Below are positions 23,479-34,772 of a DNA stretch of 51,506 bases, piece by piece. Where the stretch lies: the NCBI GenBank assembly GCA_028819495.1, contig JAPPLI010000187.1, positions 1 to 51,506 on the forward strand, given 5' to 3'. Each line of letters opens with the position of its first letter. The stretch's first letter is position 1. The notes under the pieces were generated by a model. It did not search any database and was not told the origin of the DNA. It was given only the letters and a program-made list of their open reading frames with translations. The DNA comes from Gammaproteobacteria bacterium (lineage in GTDB: Bacteria > Pseudomonadota > Gammaproteobacteria > Eutrophobiales > Eutrophobiaceae). Made by a program: the position numbers and the translations under genes.

Positions 23479-24384
23479 CTATTGTTCCAGGTCGCCGTAG
23501 AGAATTTGCAGGAATGTTTCCGGATTGATAAACCCTTTGCCCATGGCGTCATCATAATCCGCATTGGGCTTCAGTTCGATGATCTCTTCCAGAGATTTCC
23601 CTTCAGCAATAAGTTTGTTCATCCTGTCCCGTACCGTCTCCAGCATTTCCAGGTAGCCCTGCATGCCCTGCCTGCCGCTGAGCGGGCCATGTCCCGGGAT
23701 AATCCGGGTATTATCATCGGCCAGGTCTATCAGCGTCCTGATGCTGCTGATTACCCCGTCGGTGGAGCCTCCGCTTGATGTATCGATAAACGGGTAGGAC
23801 CCGTTGAACCAGATATCCCCGGTATGGATCACGTTGGCATTTACGAAATGAATAACACTGTCACCGTCGGTATGGGAATTCCGGTAATGCACGGCGCGTA
23901 TTTCCTCGCCGTTCAGGCGGAAGGTGACATTGTCGTTAAAGGTAATGACCGGCAGCGCAGTTTTCGGAGCGGCCGGCACCACTTGGTTGAACGCGCCGAT
24001 TTCCGTATCCCTGGACATGCGCTGGTAAACGTTATCGTGCGCCACAATCAGCGCTCCCTGGTTGCCCAGGTTCTCGTTACCGCCGGTGTGATCGCCATGC
24101 CAGTGGGTATTGATCACGAACCTGATCGGCTGATCGGTCAGGGCTGCGACGGCGGCGGTTATTTTATCGGTCAGGGGGGCAAACTGGTCGTCTATCATGA
24201 ACACCCCGTCCTCGCCCACCGACACGCCGATGTTGCCGCCCATGCCCACCAGCATGTAGATGCCCGGTGCAACGTCGTGGGTCGTTATTTCCACCCCGGC
24301 AAACCTGTCTTCCTGTGAGGGTGCTGCGGCGCTTAAGAGTAAGGCGATGATTACCGGCAAATAACTGAATGGTCTGTAATTCAT
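23479..24384 (-). CDS. Exported metallo-beta-lactamase-fold hydrolase
   Basis: The 301-residue protein begins with a signal peptide (PVIIALLLSAAAPSQ). The zinc-binding THWHGDHTGG lies at about residues 112-121, with further ligands in NSHTDGD, HTGD and IIPGHGPL. These mark the MBL fold, close to the group of exported hydrolases annotated as MBL fold metallo-hydrolase. The gene is 17 bases upstream of the Rieske gene on the same strand and may share its transcript. Substrate unknown; there is no specific evidence for beta-lactam activity. Confidence 0.88.
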   Translation of the reverse strand: MNYRPFSYLPVIIALLLSAAAPSQEDRFAGVEITTHDVAPGIYMLVGMGGNIGVSVGEDGVFMIDDQFAPLTDKITAAVAALTDQPIRFVINTHWHGDHTGGNENLGNQGALIVAHDNVYQRMSRDTEIGAFNQVVPAAPKTALPVITFNDNVTFRLNGEEIRAVHYRNSHTDGDSVIHFVNANVIHTGDIWFNGSYPFIDTSSGGSTDGVISSIRTLIDLADDNTRIIPGHGPLSGRQGMQGYLEMLETVRDRMNKLIAEGKSLEEIIELKPNADYDDAMGKGFINPETFLQILYGDLEQ

Positions 24385-24467
24385 TTTCCGCTCCGTGAAT
24401 CCGAATGGTCAGTATACCGTAACCCTTTGAATAACGAAAACAACAGGCAGCATCCCGCTGAAATTCC

Positions 24468-24533
24468 GGGGTCAGAGTAAAATCGTCACCATCGTGGCCG
24501 GTGGCAGGATCGGGGTGATTTTACTCTGACCCC
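24468..24533. repeat. Inverted repeat with GGGGTCAGAGTAAAA arms
   Basis: GGGGTCAGAGTAAAATC (24468-24484) and its perfect complement (24517-24533) enclose 32 bases. Relatives occur at 37082 and 49059. This is a dispersed REP/MITE-like element between the MBL gene and rng. Confidence 0.85.
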
Positions 24534-24625
24534 ACCTATCCTCAGCTTTGCGAATATCGAAAACAATAAACCTGCCAGTATGTTATAGTTACCTTCCACC
24601 TGACCAGACAGTTGGCCTGAACCCT

Positions 24626-26167
24626 GTGAGCGAAGAGATCCTCATAAACGTCACTCCCCACGAGACCCGCGTCGCCGTGTTGGAAAACGGCGTGTTGCAG
24701 GACGTCCATATCGAAAGGACCCGCAAACGCGGCCTGGTCGGAAATATCATCAAGGGGCGCGTGTACCGGGTGTTGCCGGGCATGCAGTCGGCGTTCGTCG
24801 ATATCGGCCTGGAGCGGACGGGGTTTTTACACGTATCGGACCTGGTCGAATCCGACGAAGACCTGGAGGTGGAGTCCGTTGCCGGCGACCTCGCGGAGAA
24901 TTCAATCGATACCTTGCTCACCGAAGGCCAGGAACTCCTGGTGCAGGTGGTCAAGGACCCGATCGGCGCCAAGGGCGCACGGCTCACCACCCGTATCTCC
25001 ATTCCGTCCCGCTACCTCGTGTTCATTCCCAACCACTCCGTTATCGGGGTCTCCCAGAGGATAGAGGATGAAGCGGAGCGGGAACGCCTGCGCCGGGTCA
25101 TCACACACTACCAGGCCGAGGAGCAGCAGGTCGCCCTGGGCGCGGGCGGCGGCGCTACCGTGCTGCACACCATCAAACCGGAAGCGGCCAGGGGCGGTTT
25201 CATCATCAGGACCGCCGCGGAGAGCGCCGATGAAGATGAACTGTACCGGGACATGGACTTCCTGCTCAAGCTCTGGGGTTCCATATCCATTCGCGCAAAA
25301 AACACCTACGCGCCGGCGCTTATCCACGAGGACCTGCCCCTGGTGGTTCGGACCATGCGCGACCTGACCCACGGCGAGGTTGAAAAAATACGCATCGACT
25401 CCAAGGAAACCTACAAGCGGGTCATGGAGTTCAGCAAACATTTCATTCCCGATTTCCTGGGCCGGATCGAATACTACTCCGGTGAACGGCCGATCATGGA
25501 CCTGTATTCCATCGAGGATGAATTACAGAAATCCCTGGAACGCAAGGTACAGTTGAAATCCGGCGGGCACCTTGTCATAGACCAGACCGAGGCAATGACG
25601 ACCATTGATGTCAATACCGGCGCGTTCGTAGGCCACAGGAACCTGGAGGAAACCATATACAAGACCAACCTGGAAGCGGCCCAGGCCATAGCCAAGCAAT
25701 TGCGCCTGCGCAACCTCGGCGGCATCATCATCATAGATTTCATCGACATGCAGGAGCAGGAACACGCGCGCCAGGTGCTCCGGACGCTGGAAAAACGCGT
25801 GGAAAAAGATCATTCCAGGGTCACAATCAGTGAGTTCACTTCACTCGGCCTGGTACAGCTTACGCGCAAGAGAACCCGGGAAAGCATGGAACAAATCCTG
25901 TGCGAGCCCTGTCCTACCTGTAACGGGAGAGGCTCCATGAAGACTCCGGAAACCGTATGCTATGAAATATTCCGTGAAATCCTGCGTGAGGTGCGCCAGT
26001 TTGACGGCAGCAAGCTGCTCGTCATTGCCGCGCAGTCCATTGTCGACATGCTGACGGACGAAGAGTCCGCCAGCGTGGCGGAACTCGAGGAATTTATCGG
26101 CAGGCCGATTACCTTCCAGGTCGAACCGCTTTACATCCGGGAACAATATGACATCGTGTTGTTGTAG
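24626..26167 (+). CDS. rng: Ribonuclease G
   Basis: Endoribonuclease that matures 16S rRNA and degrades mRNA. Starting at GTG 24626 (SEEILINVTP) the protein is 513 residues, near the E. coli length of 489. It has an S1 domain (GNIIKGRVYRVLPGMQSAFV, about residues 36-55), the catalytic metal ligands in TIDVNTGAF and IIDFIDM, and the zinc-link CEPCPTCNGRG. The frame is open for 26 codons upstream, but those give no family sequence. rng followed by yhdP is the common gammaproteobacterial order. Confidence 0.95.
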   Translation: MSEEILINVTPHETRVAVLENGVLQDVHIERTRKRGLVGNIIKGRVYRVLPGMQSAFVDIGLERTGFLHVSDLVESDEDLEVESVAGDLAENSIDTLLTEGQELLVQVVKDPIGAKGARLTTRISIPSRYLVFIPNHSVIGVSQRIEDEAERERLRRVITHYQAEEQQVALGAGGGATVLHTIKPEAARGGFIIRTAAESADEDELYRDMDFLLKLWGSISIRAKNTYAPALIHEDLPLVVRTMRDLTHGEVEKIRIDSKETYKRVMEFSKHFIPDFLGRIEYYSGERPIMDLYSIEDELQKSLERKVQLKSGGHLVIDQTEAMTTIDVNTGAFVGHRNLEETIYKTNLEAAQAIAKQLRLRNLGGIIIIDFIDMQEQEHARQVLRTLEKRVEKDHSRVTISEFTSLGLVQLTRKRTRESMEQILCEPCPTCNGRGSMKTPETVCYEIFREILREVRQFDGSKLLVIAAQSIVDMLTDEESASVAELEEFIGRPITFQVEPLYIREQYDIVLL

Positions 26168-26230
26168 GCGTCATTTACATGCCAGGTAAAGCCCGCATAT
26201 TTCACCAATTGATGCGATGATCACGTAGGA

Positions 26231-26312
26231 TTTTTTGCGTTAGCGGGCGCTCGTGACCGAAAGCATAGTTATTCTTCTGGTTGAGGGAACATGTGCCCGC
26301 TAACGCAAAAAA
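26231..26312. repeat. 18-bp perfect inverted repeat between rng and yhdP
   Basis: TTTTTTGCGTTAGCGGGC (26231-26248) and its exact complement (26295-26312) enclose 46 bases. The GCTAACGC core also occurs at the window's right end (51460s) and near 9482. It may act as a bidirectional terminator with its T/A tracts. Confidence 0.8.
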
Positions 26313-26423
26313 GACAAGTGAGGGCGCATCAAGCGCAGTCTGTAATGACGATACAGGTGAAATATTACCATAACCTTCTGACAGCAAACATCTATCCGAT
26401 GGCAACAAGCGAATTGGTGAGAT

Positions 26424-29400
26424 ATGCGGGCTAGAATCAAAGAGAGGCTTTATCACACCTCTCTCTATCTCATTGCAGCGGTTATCCTGCTGGCTGCGAT
26501 AGCGGTAACCGTTGTGCGCCTGACGCTGCCGAACATCAGCCAGTACAAGGGCCAAGTGGAAGCCTGGGCCGAAAGCTACATGGAATATCCCGTCACAGTC
26601 GATTCCATCAGTGCGGAATGGCAGGGATGGACCCCCAGTCTGCTGTTGACGGGAGTCCACCTGCGCAGCCGGGACGGCGGCCGGGACATCATCGGTTTCG
26701 ATACGGCAACCGTGGAAGTATCCCCGCTGATGTCACTATGGAAACTCTCGCCGGTGCCCAGGCGCATCGTGATTGCAGGGCTGGACGTGTCGGTGTCGCG
26801 TCTGGCTGACGGCACGCTGCTCGTTCAGGGCATCAATATCAACCCCGATCAGAGCGAACAGGAAAACGAGTTCGTCAAATGGCTGTTCGGCCAGGACAGC
26901 ATAGAGGTCCAGGACACCACTATCACCTGGACCGATCACAAACACCGGCAGGCCGCGGTTGAATTCTCCGGGGTCAGCCTGCTTATCCGCACGGACGGGG
27001 CCAGGTCCCAGGTGACGGGGGAGATGAATCTCCCGGGCAAATACGGGGAAAAGATGAGTTTTGCCCTGGATGCAACGGGCGAACTCTGGTCATCGGACTG
27101 GTCCGGGGAAATCTACGCGTCCACTACGCAATTCAACCCGGACAGCTGGTACCGGGAATACCGTCCGGAGCGACTTACCCCTGCCGGCGGCAGCGCAGAC
27201 CTGGAACTCTGGAGCGCCTGGGAGCAGGCAAGACCGGTGCTGGTACAGGGACGCCTGGCATACCGGGATTTTGTCGTGCTGACCTCGGCGAAGACCCTGA
27301 ATGTCAGCGCGCTGGGGGCGCGTTTCACGGGCCGGAAATTGCCGGACAGGGACTGGCATTTTTCCCTGAAACTTGACCGCATGGAAACCGAAAACGGCGC
27401 CTGGCCGGTCGCCAACATTGAATTTGTCGTCCCCCGGGAAGCCGGCCGGCGCTACGCCCTGGGTTTCGATTACCTGAACCTGGCGGACCTGGCGCCGCTT
27501 GCTCCCGACCTGGAGTTTATTCCCGAAGCAGCCGGGCGCATGCTCGAAAATGCCTCGATCAGTGGGGAACTGCTTAACGGACTGGTCGTCCATGACCGCC
27601 ACCCCGACGCGCAACATGCGCTCGTATATAACCTGGCTTTCAGGAACCTGGATGCCTCCCTGGGCCCGGACCGGCCGGCGGCGGGGATCCGGTCCGGGAG
27701 ACTGCGCGGAACGGACAGCCGGGCCGGGATTACCATGAACGGCGCCGGCGCGGAATTCAGCATACCGGGCCTCTACGCCAATGAACTGGCGTTCAGCAAC
27801 CTGGACGGCTCGCTCTCCTGGATGCGCACTGAGCAGGGCTGGGTACTGCATACGGACGACCTGTTCATGGAAAACCGTGACATGTCCCTTGCCGTCAGGG
27901 GAAGCGCGGCACAAGACGGGGGGCGCGCCTCACCCTACCTGGACATGATCGCCGAAATCCGTAGCGAGCGGCTGGAAAACATGTACCGTTACATGCCGTA
28001 TACGGATAAATTCCGCATCCGGGAGTGGATGGAAAGGTCCCTGCACGCGGGGTACGTCGATTCAGCCATCGCCGCCATACGCGGTTACCCGGACGAGTTC
28101 CCGTTCAGGAACAACAACGGCAGTATGCGCGGGGTGGTAAACCTGTCCCGGAGCATTGTCGAATACTCGCAGCAATGGCCTGCCGTGGACAATGCAGACG
28201 CCGAAATCTTCTTTCACAACGAACTGATGACGGCGCGTATCAGCCGCGCCAGCGTCTTCGGCGCGCAGGTCACCGGGGCAACGGGCGCCATCGAGGACCT
28301 GACCAGGCGCCCCAAGGTGGTCCTGCTCAAGGGCAAGGTCAAGGGTCCGGAAAAAGACCTGGAAGCATACATTCAACAGAGTCCGCTGGCCGGGGACAGG
28401 ATAATCAGGTACGCCAACCAGTCCCTTGTGGCGGGCAATTTCACCATGGACCTCGACATGAGCATCCCGATAAAGGCGCCGCAGTTGCAATCCGTCATCA
28501 ACGGAACGCTCAACCTGGAGGACGCCAGGCTGGTCTCGGATGCCGGCAACCTGGAACTGGAGCAGGTCAACGGCACAGTCGGTTTTACCCGGGATTCCGT
28601 GGACGGACGCGGCCTGACTGCGGTGTTTGCCGGGCAACCGGTAACGCTGGCCATGACCGGTTCCAGAAACACGCCGGAAACGCCGCCCGCTTTCGTGATA
28701 TCCGGGCGTTCAACCGACGAGGTTATCATGCAACAGGTCAGCGAGCGCTTCCCGGGCGCGGCCCATTTCGCCTCCCGGCTGGGAGAACGCATCTCCGGGT
28801 CGGCCGACTGGCAGGCCCGGTTTATCTTTGAACAGGATGCGCAGGGTTTGAGGCAGCGCCTGGAGCTGGAATCCGACCTGTACGGGCTGGCGCTCGACCT
28901 GCCCAGACCGCTGTGGAAACCGACCTATGGCAGGAAGCAACTGGTTATCAGGAAAACCCTGGGTGAACCCGGGCCGACAGAACTGGTTTATGATGACGAT
29001 GTGTTCGCGCGGCTCCACACCCGGCAGGACACGAGTCTCGAAAGACTGGATATAGCCCTGGGAAACGGCTTCCGGAGCGGCCCTGCCGGCGCCGGGGTGA
29101 ACCTGACGGGCCGTACCGGCATCCTGCTGTTTGATGAATGGCGCGACGCCATTGCCTTCTTCGCTTCGGGAGGGGATGGTGAAGCCGGTTTCTTCAGTTC
29201 CGCAAACATTAACATGGAACTGGAAACAGGCCTGTTGAATGTCCTGAACCAGTCGTTCAAGGACAGCAGCATGCAGGCAAGCCGGCGCAACGGAGACTGG
29301 CGGGTTGCCGTCCAGGGGGAGAGTCTGGAAGGTGAAATGTTCCTGCCCGGGCGCCCGTCCCCGGAAAACAGGATAGAGGTCAACCTTGATAAACTGGCCA

Positions 29401-30323
29401 TTAAAAAAACCGGTGACGGCAGGAGCGCAGGTGAGGCAGACCCGGGGACCCTGCCGCCGGTGCGGGCGGAAATTGCCGACTTCACATACGGAGACTACCA
29501 CCTGGGCAGCATGAAACTGTCCACCACGCCGACCGCCAACGGGTTGTCGTTCGAGGAAATCGGGTTTGAGACGCCGGAGATGACCATCAACGGCACCGGA
29601 CTGTGGGAAAAGCCGTTCAACAGGAACAAGTCATACTTCACCATAGATTTGAAAGCCCGCAAACTGCATAAGATGCTGGCTGCCTTCGGCTATGATGATA
29701 GCGCCATCAAGGCAGACAAGACGGAAATCTCCATCGATGCCGCCTGGGATGGCGCGCCGGACGAGTTTTCACTGGACAAGCTGGCCGGCACGTTTGATAT
29801 CCGGGTAAAAAAAGGCCAACTTCTCGAGGTGTCTCCTGCGGCGGGAAGACTCTTTGGATTACTGAGTATCCAGACCCTGCCCAGGCGGCTGACGCTGGAC
29901 TTCACCGACCTGTTCGGCAAGGGTCTGGCCTTTGACAAAATAACCGGGAGTTTCAATATCGCCAACGGCAACGCCTACACCAATGACCTGCACCTGACCG
30001 GACCCAGCGCCGACGTGCTGATCAGCGGCAGGACCGGCCTGGCCGACCAGGATTACGACCAGCTCGTCACCGTTACCCCCCAGTTCGCCAACAACCTGCC
30101 CATTGCCAGCGCGCTATTGGGCCCGGTCGGAATCGGAGTGGGCGCGGTGCTGTACCTGGCCGACAACATGTTCGGGTTGATCGACAACAATATCAACAAG
30201 ATGCTCAGCTACCAGTACACGATCACCGGCAACTGGCATGACCCAAAAATAGAAAAAGTAAAAGACCCCGCTGAGGACAAGCAGGTAAAAGCCCCGGGCA
30301 CGTCCCAACTCCGCAATCCCTGA
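26424..30323 (+). CDS. yhdP: YhdP family AsmA-like protein
   Basis: The 1,299-residue protein has one N-terminal membrane helix (LYLIAAVILLAAIAVTVV, about residues 13-30). A long beta-rich periplasmic region with repeated DUF3971/AsmA-like segments follows, and the C-terminal part (FGLLSIQTLPRRLTLDFTDL near residue 1150) is typical. In E. coli YhdP bridges the two membranes and takes part in phospholipid transport to the outer membrane with TamB and YdbH. Length and position after rng fit. No tldD gene follows, unlike in E. coli; mnmA does. Confidence 0.92.
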   Translation: MRARIKERLYHTSLYLIAAVILLAAIAVTVVRLTLPNISQYKGQVEAWAESYMEYPVTVDSISAEWQGWTPSLLLTGVHLRSRDGGRDIIGFDTATVEVSPLMSLWKLSPVPRRIVIAGLDVSVSRLADGTLLVQGININPDQSEQENEFVKWLFGQDSIEVQDTTITWTDHKHRQAAVEFSGVSLLIRTDGARSQVTGEMNLPGKYGEKMSFALDATGELWSSDWSGEIYASTTQFNPDSWYREYRPERLTPAGGSADLELWSAWEQARPVLVQGRLAYRDFVVLTSAKTLNVSALGARFTGRKLPDRDWHFSLKLDRMETENGAWPVANIEFVVPREAGRRYALGFDYLNLADLAPLAPDLEFIPEAAGRMLENASISGELLNGLVVHDRHPDAQHALVYNLAFRNLDASLGPDRPAAGIRSGRLRGTDSRAGITMNGAGAEFSIPGLYANELAFSNLDGSLSWMRTEQGWVLHTDDLFMENRDMSLAVRGSAAQDGGRASPYLDMIAEIRSERLENMYRYMPYTDKFRIREWMERSLHAGYVDSAIAAIRGYPDEFPFRNNNGSMRGVVNLSRSIVEYSQQWPAVDNADAEIFFHNELMTARISRASVFGAQVTGATGAIEDLTRRPKVVLLKGKVKGPEKDLEAYIQQSPLAGDRIIRYANQSLVAGNFTMDLDMSIPIKAPQLQSVINGTLNLEDARLVSDAGNLELEQVNGTVGFTRDSVDGRGLTAVFAGQPVTLAMTGSRNTPETPPAFVISGRSTDEVIMQQVSERFPGAAHFASRLGERISGSADWQARFIFEQDAQGLRQRLELESDLYGLALDLPRPLWKPTYGRKQLVIRKTLGEPGPTELVYDDDVFARLHTRQDTSLERLDIALGNGFRSGPAGAGVNLTGRTGILLFDEWRDAIAFFASGGDGEAGFFSSANINMELETGLLNVLNQSFKDSSMQASRRNGDWRVAVQGESLEGEMFLPGRPSPENRIEVNLDKLAIKKTGDGRSAGEADPGTLPPVRAEIADFTYGDYHLGSMKLSTTPTANGLSFEEIGFETPEMTINGTGLWEKPFNRNKSYFTIDLKARKLHKMLAAFGYDDSAIKADKTEISIDAAWDGAPDEFSLDKLAGTFDIRVKKGQLLEVSPAAGRLFGLLSIQTLPRRLTLDFTDLFGKGLAFDKITGSFNIANGNAYTNDLHLTGPSADVLISGRTGLADQDYDQLVTVTPQFANNLPIASALLGPVGIGVGAVLYLADNMFGLIDNNINKMLSYQYTITGNWHDPKIEKVKDPAEDKQVKAPGTSQLRNP

Positions 30324-30332
30324 CCCTCTGTC

Positions 30333-30469
30333 TTATCCGCAGATGACGCAGATGAACGCAGATAAAACAAAACTTTTTCAGGAAACTCCTGCTTAATCAG
30401 GTTCCTTAATTTTTCCTCTGTGTACCCTGTGGCTTTATATCTGCGCTAATCTGCGTCATCTGCGGATAA
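30333..30469. repeat. 21-bp perfect inverted repeat between yhdP and mnmA
   Basis: TTATCCGCAGATGACGCAGA (30333-30352, plus T) and its complement (30449-30469) enclose 95 bases, with additional CGCAGAT units inside the left arm. CGCAGAT repeats of this kind are widespread dispersed elements. The right arm ends three bases before the mnmA ATG, so the element also covers its promoter and ribosome site. Confidence 0.85.
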
Positions 30470-30472
30470 ATC

Positions 30473-31555
30473 ATGAAGAATAAAAAAATCATCGTCGGCG
30501 TATCCGGGGGAGTTGACTCGTCGGTAGCCGCATTATTACTGCTCGAACAGGGCCACGAGGTGGAGGCCCTGTTCATGAAGAACTGGGATGAAACCGACGA
30601 GAGCGGCGGCTGCATCTGGGAAGCCGACGTGGAGGACGCCCTGGCCGTGTGCGAAAAACTCGGGATCAGGCTGAATACCGTTGACCTGTCCGAGGCATAC
30701 TGGCACAAGGTGTTCCGGGAGTTCCTGGAGGAATACAGCCGCGGGCGCACCCCCAACCCTGACATCTTGTGCAACCAGGAGATCAAGTTCCGCGCCTTCC
30801 TGGACCATGCAACGTCCCTGGACGCCGCGGCTATCGCCACCGGGCATTATGCATCAATCCTGCGCGACAACGGCGCCTGCCGCCTGCTCAAGGGTGCCGA
30901 TCGCAACAAGGACCAGAGTTACTTCCTGTGCCGGCTCAACCAGGCGCAACTGGCAACAAGCCTGTTCCCGCTGGGGGCGTTGAAAAAGCCTGAGGTGCGC
31001 ACCCTGGCGCAACGCCACGGCCTCATCACCCATGACAAGAAAGACAGCACCGGCATCTGTTTTATCGGCGAACGCCCGTTCCGCGACTTTCTCAGCCATT
31101 ACCTGCCGGTACAGGCGGGACCGATCCGCACCCTCGACGGCAAGGACGTGGGCGAGCACGCGGGAATCCACTTCTATACCCTGGGCCAGCGCCAGGGCCT
31201 GGGCATCGGCGGGGTCCGCGGCCGCCCGGAACAACCCTGGTACGTGGTGGCCAAGGACGTGGAGAACAACGTGCTCACGGTCGCCCAGGGACATGACCAC
31301 CCGTCCCTGTACAGCCGCGGCCTGGTTGCCGCAAACATGAACTGGATCACGGAAGCGCCGACGCTCCCCCATTATTGCGCCGTTAAAACGCGCTACCGCC
31401 AGGCCGACCAACCCTGTACAATCGAGCCTTTCGACGCCGACAGGGTCAGGGTGCAATTCACCCGCCCGCAACGAGCCGTCACCCCCGGCCAGTACGCCGT
31501 CTTCTACGACGGCGACCAGTGCCTGGGCGGCGGCGTTATTGAAGAGGTAATATGA
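30473..31555 (+). CDS. mnmA: tRNA-specific 2-thiouridylase MnmA
   Basis: Thiolates the wobble uridine of Lys, Glu and Gln tRNAs. The 360-residue protein has the PP-loop [11 protein letters not shown] at about residues 9-19. The catalytic Cys is in [12 protein letters not shown] (about 102) and the second Cys in [10 protein letters not shown] (about 197). It overlaps ppiB at ATGATG, so the two are translationally coupled. Confidence 0.96.
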   Translation: MKNKKIIVGVSGGVDSSVAALLLLEQGHEVEALFMKNWDETDESGGCIWEADVEDALAVCEKLGIRLNTVDLSEAYWHKVFREFLEEYSRGRTPNPDILCNQEIKFRAFLDHATSLDAAAIATGHYASILRDNGACRLLKGADRNKDQSYFLCRLNQAQLATSLFPLGALKKPEVRTLAQRHGLITHDKKDSTGICFIGERPFRDFLSHYLPVQAGPIRTLDGKDVGEHAGIHFYTLGQRQGLGIGGVRGRPEQPWYVVAKDVENNVLTVAQGHDHPSLYSRGLVAANMNWITEAPTLPHYCAVKTRYRQADQPCTIEPFDADRVRVQFTRPQRAVTPGQYAVFYDGDQCLGGGVIEEVI

Positions 31556-32103
31556 TGTCCGTAGACAAATCCAACCCGCTCTGGAAACAGCAGCTCAGCA
31601 AGCCTGAAATGAAGGCCTTTACCCCCGGTATGAAGTATTACTGGGACATGGAAACCAATATGGGAAAGATGAGCTTCCTGCTGTTCCATGACAGGACCCC
31701 CATGCACGTGAACAGCACCATCTACCTCACTGAGCTGGGCTTTTACGACGAGGTCCTGTTTCACCGGGTCATTCCGGGGTTCATGGCCCAGGGCGGTGAC
31801 CCCACCGGCACGGGCCGGGGCGGCCCCGGCTACCGCTATGAGGGCGAGTTCCCCGAAGGTCTTTCCCATGACCGTCCCGGACTGTTGAGCATGGCGAATG
31901 CCGGTCCGGGAACGGACGGCAGCCAGTTCTTCATTACTTTCGTTCCCACCCAGTACCTGGACGGCAAGCATACGATCTTCGGCGAACTTGCCGGCGGCAT
32001 GGAGACGCTGAAGGCCCTGGAGGAGCGCGGCAGCGGCAGTGGCAAACCCGTGGAGGAACTGAAAATCATCAAGGCGACCATCCGGCGCGAGTCCGCAGAT
32101 TGA
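31552..32103 (+). CDS. ppiB: Peptidyl-prolyl cis-trans isomerase, cyclophilin type
   Basis: Cyclophilin fold with the active-site block [19 protein letters not shown] (about residues 74-92) and the GSQFFIT segment. No signal peptide is visible, so it is cytoplasmic. Two overlapping ATG codons (31552 and 31555) are possible; the first overlaps the mnmA stop by four bases. acnA follows after 25 bases. Confidence 0.9.
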   Translation: MMSVDKSNPLWKQQLSKPEMKAFTPGMKYYWDMETNMGKMSFLLFHDRTPMHVNSTIYLTELGFYDEVLFHRVIPGFMAQGGDPTGTGRGGPGYRYEGEFPEGLSHDRPGLLSMANAGPGTDGSQFFITFVPTQYLDGKHTIFGELAGGMETLKALEERGSGSGKPVEELKIIKATIRRESAD

Positions 32104-32128
32104 ATACACAAAAACAAGGAGTTCATCA

Positions 32129-34768
32129 TTGATCGATACAAAAACAACACTTGAGGTAAACGGCAGAAGTTACCGGATTTATTCCCTTGAGGCCCTGGCA
32201 GGCAGTCATGACATCAGCCGCCTGCCCTATTCCCTGAAAATCCTGCTGGAGAACCTGCTGCGCCACGAGGACGGGATCAACATCACCCGGGAGGACATCG
32301 CCGCGCTGGCGGACCGTGACCCCCTGGCAAAGTCCGGCCGGGAAATCGCCTTCACCCCCGCCCGGGTCCTGATGCAGGACTTTACCGGCGTGCCGGCAGT
32401 GGTGGACCTCGCCGCGATGCGCGATGCGATGCAGGTACTGGGCGGCGACCCGGAGAAGATCAACCCACTCTCCCCCGCCGAACTGGTCATCGACCATTCG
32501 GTGATGGTGGACGTGTTCGGCACGCCGGACGCGGCGCAACGCAACGCGGCCATCGAGTTCAAGCGCAACCGGGAGCGGTATGAATTCCTGCGCTGGGGCC
32601 AACAGGCATTCTCCAACTTCAAGGTGGTGCCGCCGGATACCGGCATCGTGCACCAGGTCAACCTGGAATACCTGGCCAGGACGGTGTTTACCAGGGAGGT
32701 TAATGGCGTAGTTGAGGCCTATCCGGATACCGTGGTCGGCACCGATTCCCATACCACCATGATCAACGGCCTGGGCGTGCTTGGCTGGGGCGTGGGCGGC
32801 ATCGAGGCGGAAGCGGCGATGCTTGGGCAACCCATCACCATGCTGATCCCCAAAGTGGTCGGTTTCAAACTTAGCGGAGCGTTACCGGAAGGCGCCACGG
32901 CCACGGACCTGGTCCTGACCGTGGTGGAGATGCTGCGCAAACACGGCGTGGTCGGCAAGTTCGTGGAATTCTACGGAGACGGACTGGACAACCTGTCCCT
33001 GGCTGACCGGGCGACCATCGCCAATATGGCCCCGGAATACGGCGCCACTTGCGGCATCTTCCCCATCGACCGGGAAACCGTCAACTACCTGCGCCTGTCA
33101 GGCCGGGACGACGAACAGGTGGAACTGGTCGAGGCTTACGCAAAGGCGCAGGGGATGTGGCGCGAAGCCGGCGGCCCCGAAGCGCAATATTCCGCCGCCC
33201 TGGAACTGGATATCAGCGCGGTAATGCCTAGTCTGGCCGGGCCGAAACGGCCCCAGGATCGCATACCCCTGGCCGAAGTCGGGAACAGCTTCCGCCACCA
33301 CCTTGCGGACATGACCGGGCGCAACGACGTTGCGCAAACGGCGGTTTCCGATTACGAGTTGAAAGACGGGGCGGTGGTCATCGCGGCCATCACTTCCTGC
33401 ACCAACACTTCAAACCCGGCAGTCATGGTCGGCGCCGGCCTGGTGGCCAAAAAAGCGAGAGAGAGGGGCCTGTCCGTGAAACCCTGGGTAAAGACCAGCC
33501 TGGCGCCAGGCTCCCTGGTGGTGCGGGACTACCTGGACCGGGCGGGGCTCAGCGCGGACCTGGACGAACTGGGCTTCAATATCGTCGGCTACGGTTGCAC
33601 TACCTGCATCGGCAACTCCGGCCCGTTGCCGGAAGAAGTCAGCCGGGGTATCCGCGAGGGCGACCTGGTAGCGACCTCGGTGCTGTCCGGCAACCGCAAC
33701 TTCGAAGGCCGGGTCCACGCCGAGGTCAAAATGAATTTCCTGGCCTCCCCCCCGCTGGTAGTGGCCTACGCCATCGCCGGCACAGTGGATATCGACCTTA
33801 ACAACGACCCCCTTGGCCGGGACACGGACGGCAACGCGGTCTACCTGAAAGACATCTGGCCCGGCCAGGCCGAGGTCAATGCCGTCATCACCGCGGCAAT
33901 CGATTCGGAGATGTTCCGTAATTCATACCGGCAGGCGTTTGCCGGGGACGCCAACTGGACCGGCATCGACGCGCCGGAAAGCAGCAGGTATGAATGGAAT
34001 GGAGCTTCCACCTACGTGCAGAACCCGCCCTATTTCGACGACATGCGCACAACCCCGGGCGGGATCGAGCCGATCCGGGGCGCCAGGGCGCTGGTCAAAC
34101 TGGGCGACAGTATCACTACCGATCACATCTCCCCTGCCGGCGCCATCAAGGCGGACACGCCGGCGGGCAGGTACCTGATCGACAATGGCGTCAAGCCGCA
34201 GGATTTCAATTCCTACGGCTCCCGTCGCGGCAACCACGAAGTGATGATGCGCGGCACCTTTGCCAACATCCGCCTGCGCAACCAGCTAGCGCCGGGCACC
34301 GAAGGCGGCTGGACCGTACACCAGCCGTCCGGGGAACAGATGACGATCTACGAGGCAGCGATGCGATACCGGGAAGAAGGCGTTCCCCTGGTAGCGCTGG
34401 CCGGCAGCGAATACGGCACCGGATCTTCCCGTGACTGGGCTGCCAAGGGCACCAGGCTGCTCGGTGTACGGGCAGTTATCGCAGTGAGTTTTGAACGCAT
34501 CCACCGCTCCAACCTGGTTGGTATGGGCGTATTGCCCCTGGTGTTCAAACCCGGCGAAAGCGCCGATACCCTGGGCCTGACCGGACATGAAACCTATTCC
34601 ATCCACGGCCTTGAGACCGGCGCCGAAGAAGTGGCGATCAACGCCGTGGCGGAAGACGGGGCCGAGACGCAATTCACCGCGCTTGTCCGGGTGGATACCC
34701 CGAAAGAATGGGAGTATTACAATAACGGCGGCATCCTGCACTACGTACTGCGGCAACTCGCTGCGTAG
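32129..34768 (+). CDS. acnA: Aconitate hydratase A
   Basis: Converts citrate to isocitrate in the TCA cycle. The 879-residue protein is standard length and carries the 4Fe-4S ligands: Cys in [10 protein letters not shown] (about residue 423) and the pair in [12 protein letters not shown] (about 489 and 492). The start is TTG at 32129 with AAGGAG at 32116-32121, seven bases upstream. Its stop is four bases before the ABC ATPase gene. Confidence 0.96.
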   Translation: MIDTKTTLEVNGRSYRIYSLEALAGSHDISRLPYSLKILLENLLRHEDGINITREDIAALADRDPLAKSGREIAFTPARVLMQDFTGVPAVVDLAAMRDAMQVLGGDPEKINPLSPAELVIDHSVMVDVFGTPDAAQRNAAIEFKRNRERYEFLRWGQQAFSNFKVVPPDTGIVHQVNLEYLARTVFTREVNGVVEAYPDTVVGTDSHTTMINGLGVLGWGVGGIEAEAAMLGQPITMLIPKVVGFKLSGALPEGATATDLVLTVVEMLRKHGVVGKFVEFYGDGLDNLSLADRATIANMAPEYGATCGIFPIDRETVNYLRLSGRDDEQVELVEAYAKAQGMWREAGGPEAQYSAALELDISAVMPSLAGPKRPQDRIPLAEVGNSFRHHLADMTGRNDVAQTAVSDYELKDGAVVIAAITSCTNTSNPAVMVGAGLVAKKARERGLSVKPWVKTSLAPGSLVVRDYLDRAGLSADLDELGFNIVGYGCTTCIGNSGPLPEEVSRGIREGDLVATSVLSGNRNFEGRVHAEVKMNFLASPPLVVAYAIAGTVDIDLNNDPLGRDTDGNAVYLKDIWPGQAEVNAVITAAIDSEMFRNSYRQAFAGDANWTGIDAPESSRYEWNGASTYVQNPPYFDDMRTTPGGIEPIRGARALVKLGDSITTDHISPAGAIKADTPAGRYLIDNGVKPQDFNSYGSRRGNHEVMMRGTFANIRLRNQLAPGTEGGWTVHQPSGEQMTIYEAAMRYREEGVPLVALAGSEYGTGSSRDWAAKGTRLLGVRAVIAVSFERIHRSNLVGMGVLPLVFKPGESADTLGLTGHETYSIHGLETGAEEVAINAVAEDGAETQFTALVRVDTPKEWEYYNNGGILHYVLRQLAA

Positions 34769-34772
34769 ACTG

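Noticed and set aside
26231-26312. Integron attC site, suggested by GTTAGC-type ends
   Set aside because: The arms are a perfect 18-bp inverted repeat, unlike attC sites with their extrahelical bases, and the GTTRRRY core is not matched. No integrase or cassette is nearby.
34587-34772. Longer start of the ABC ATPase inside acnA
   Set aside because: The region encodes the acnA C-terminus in another frame; the ABC family sequence begins at 34773.
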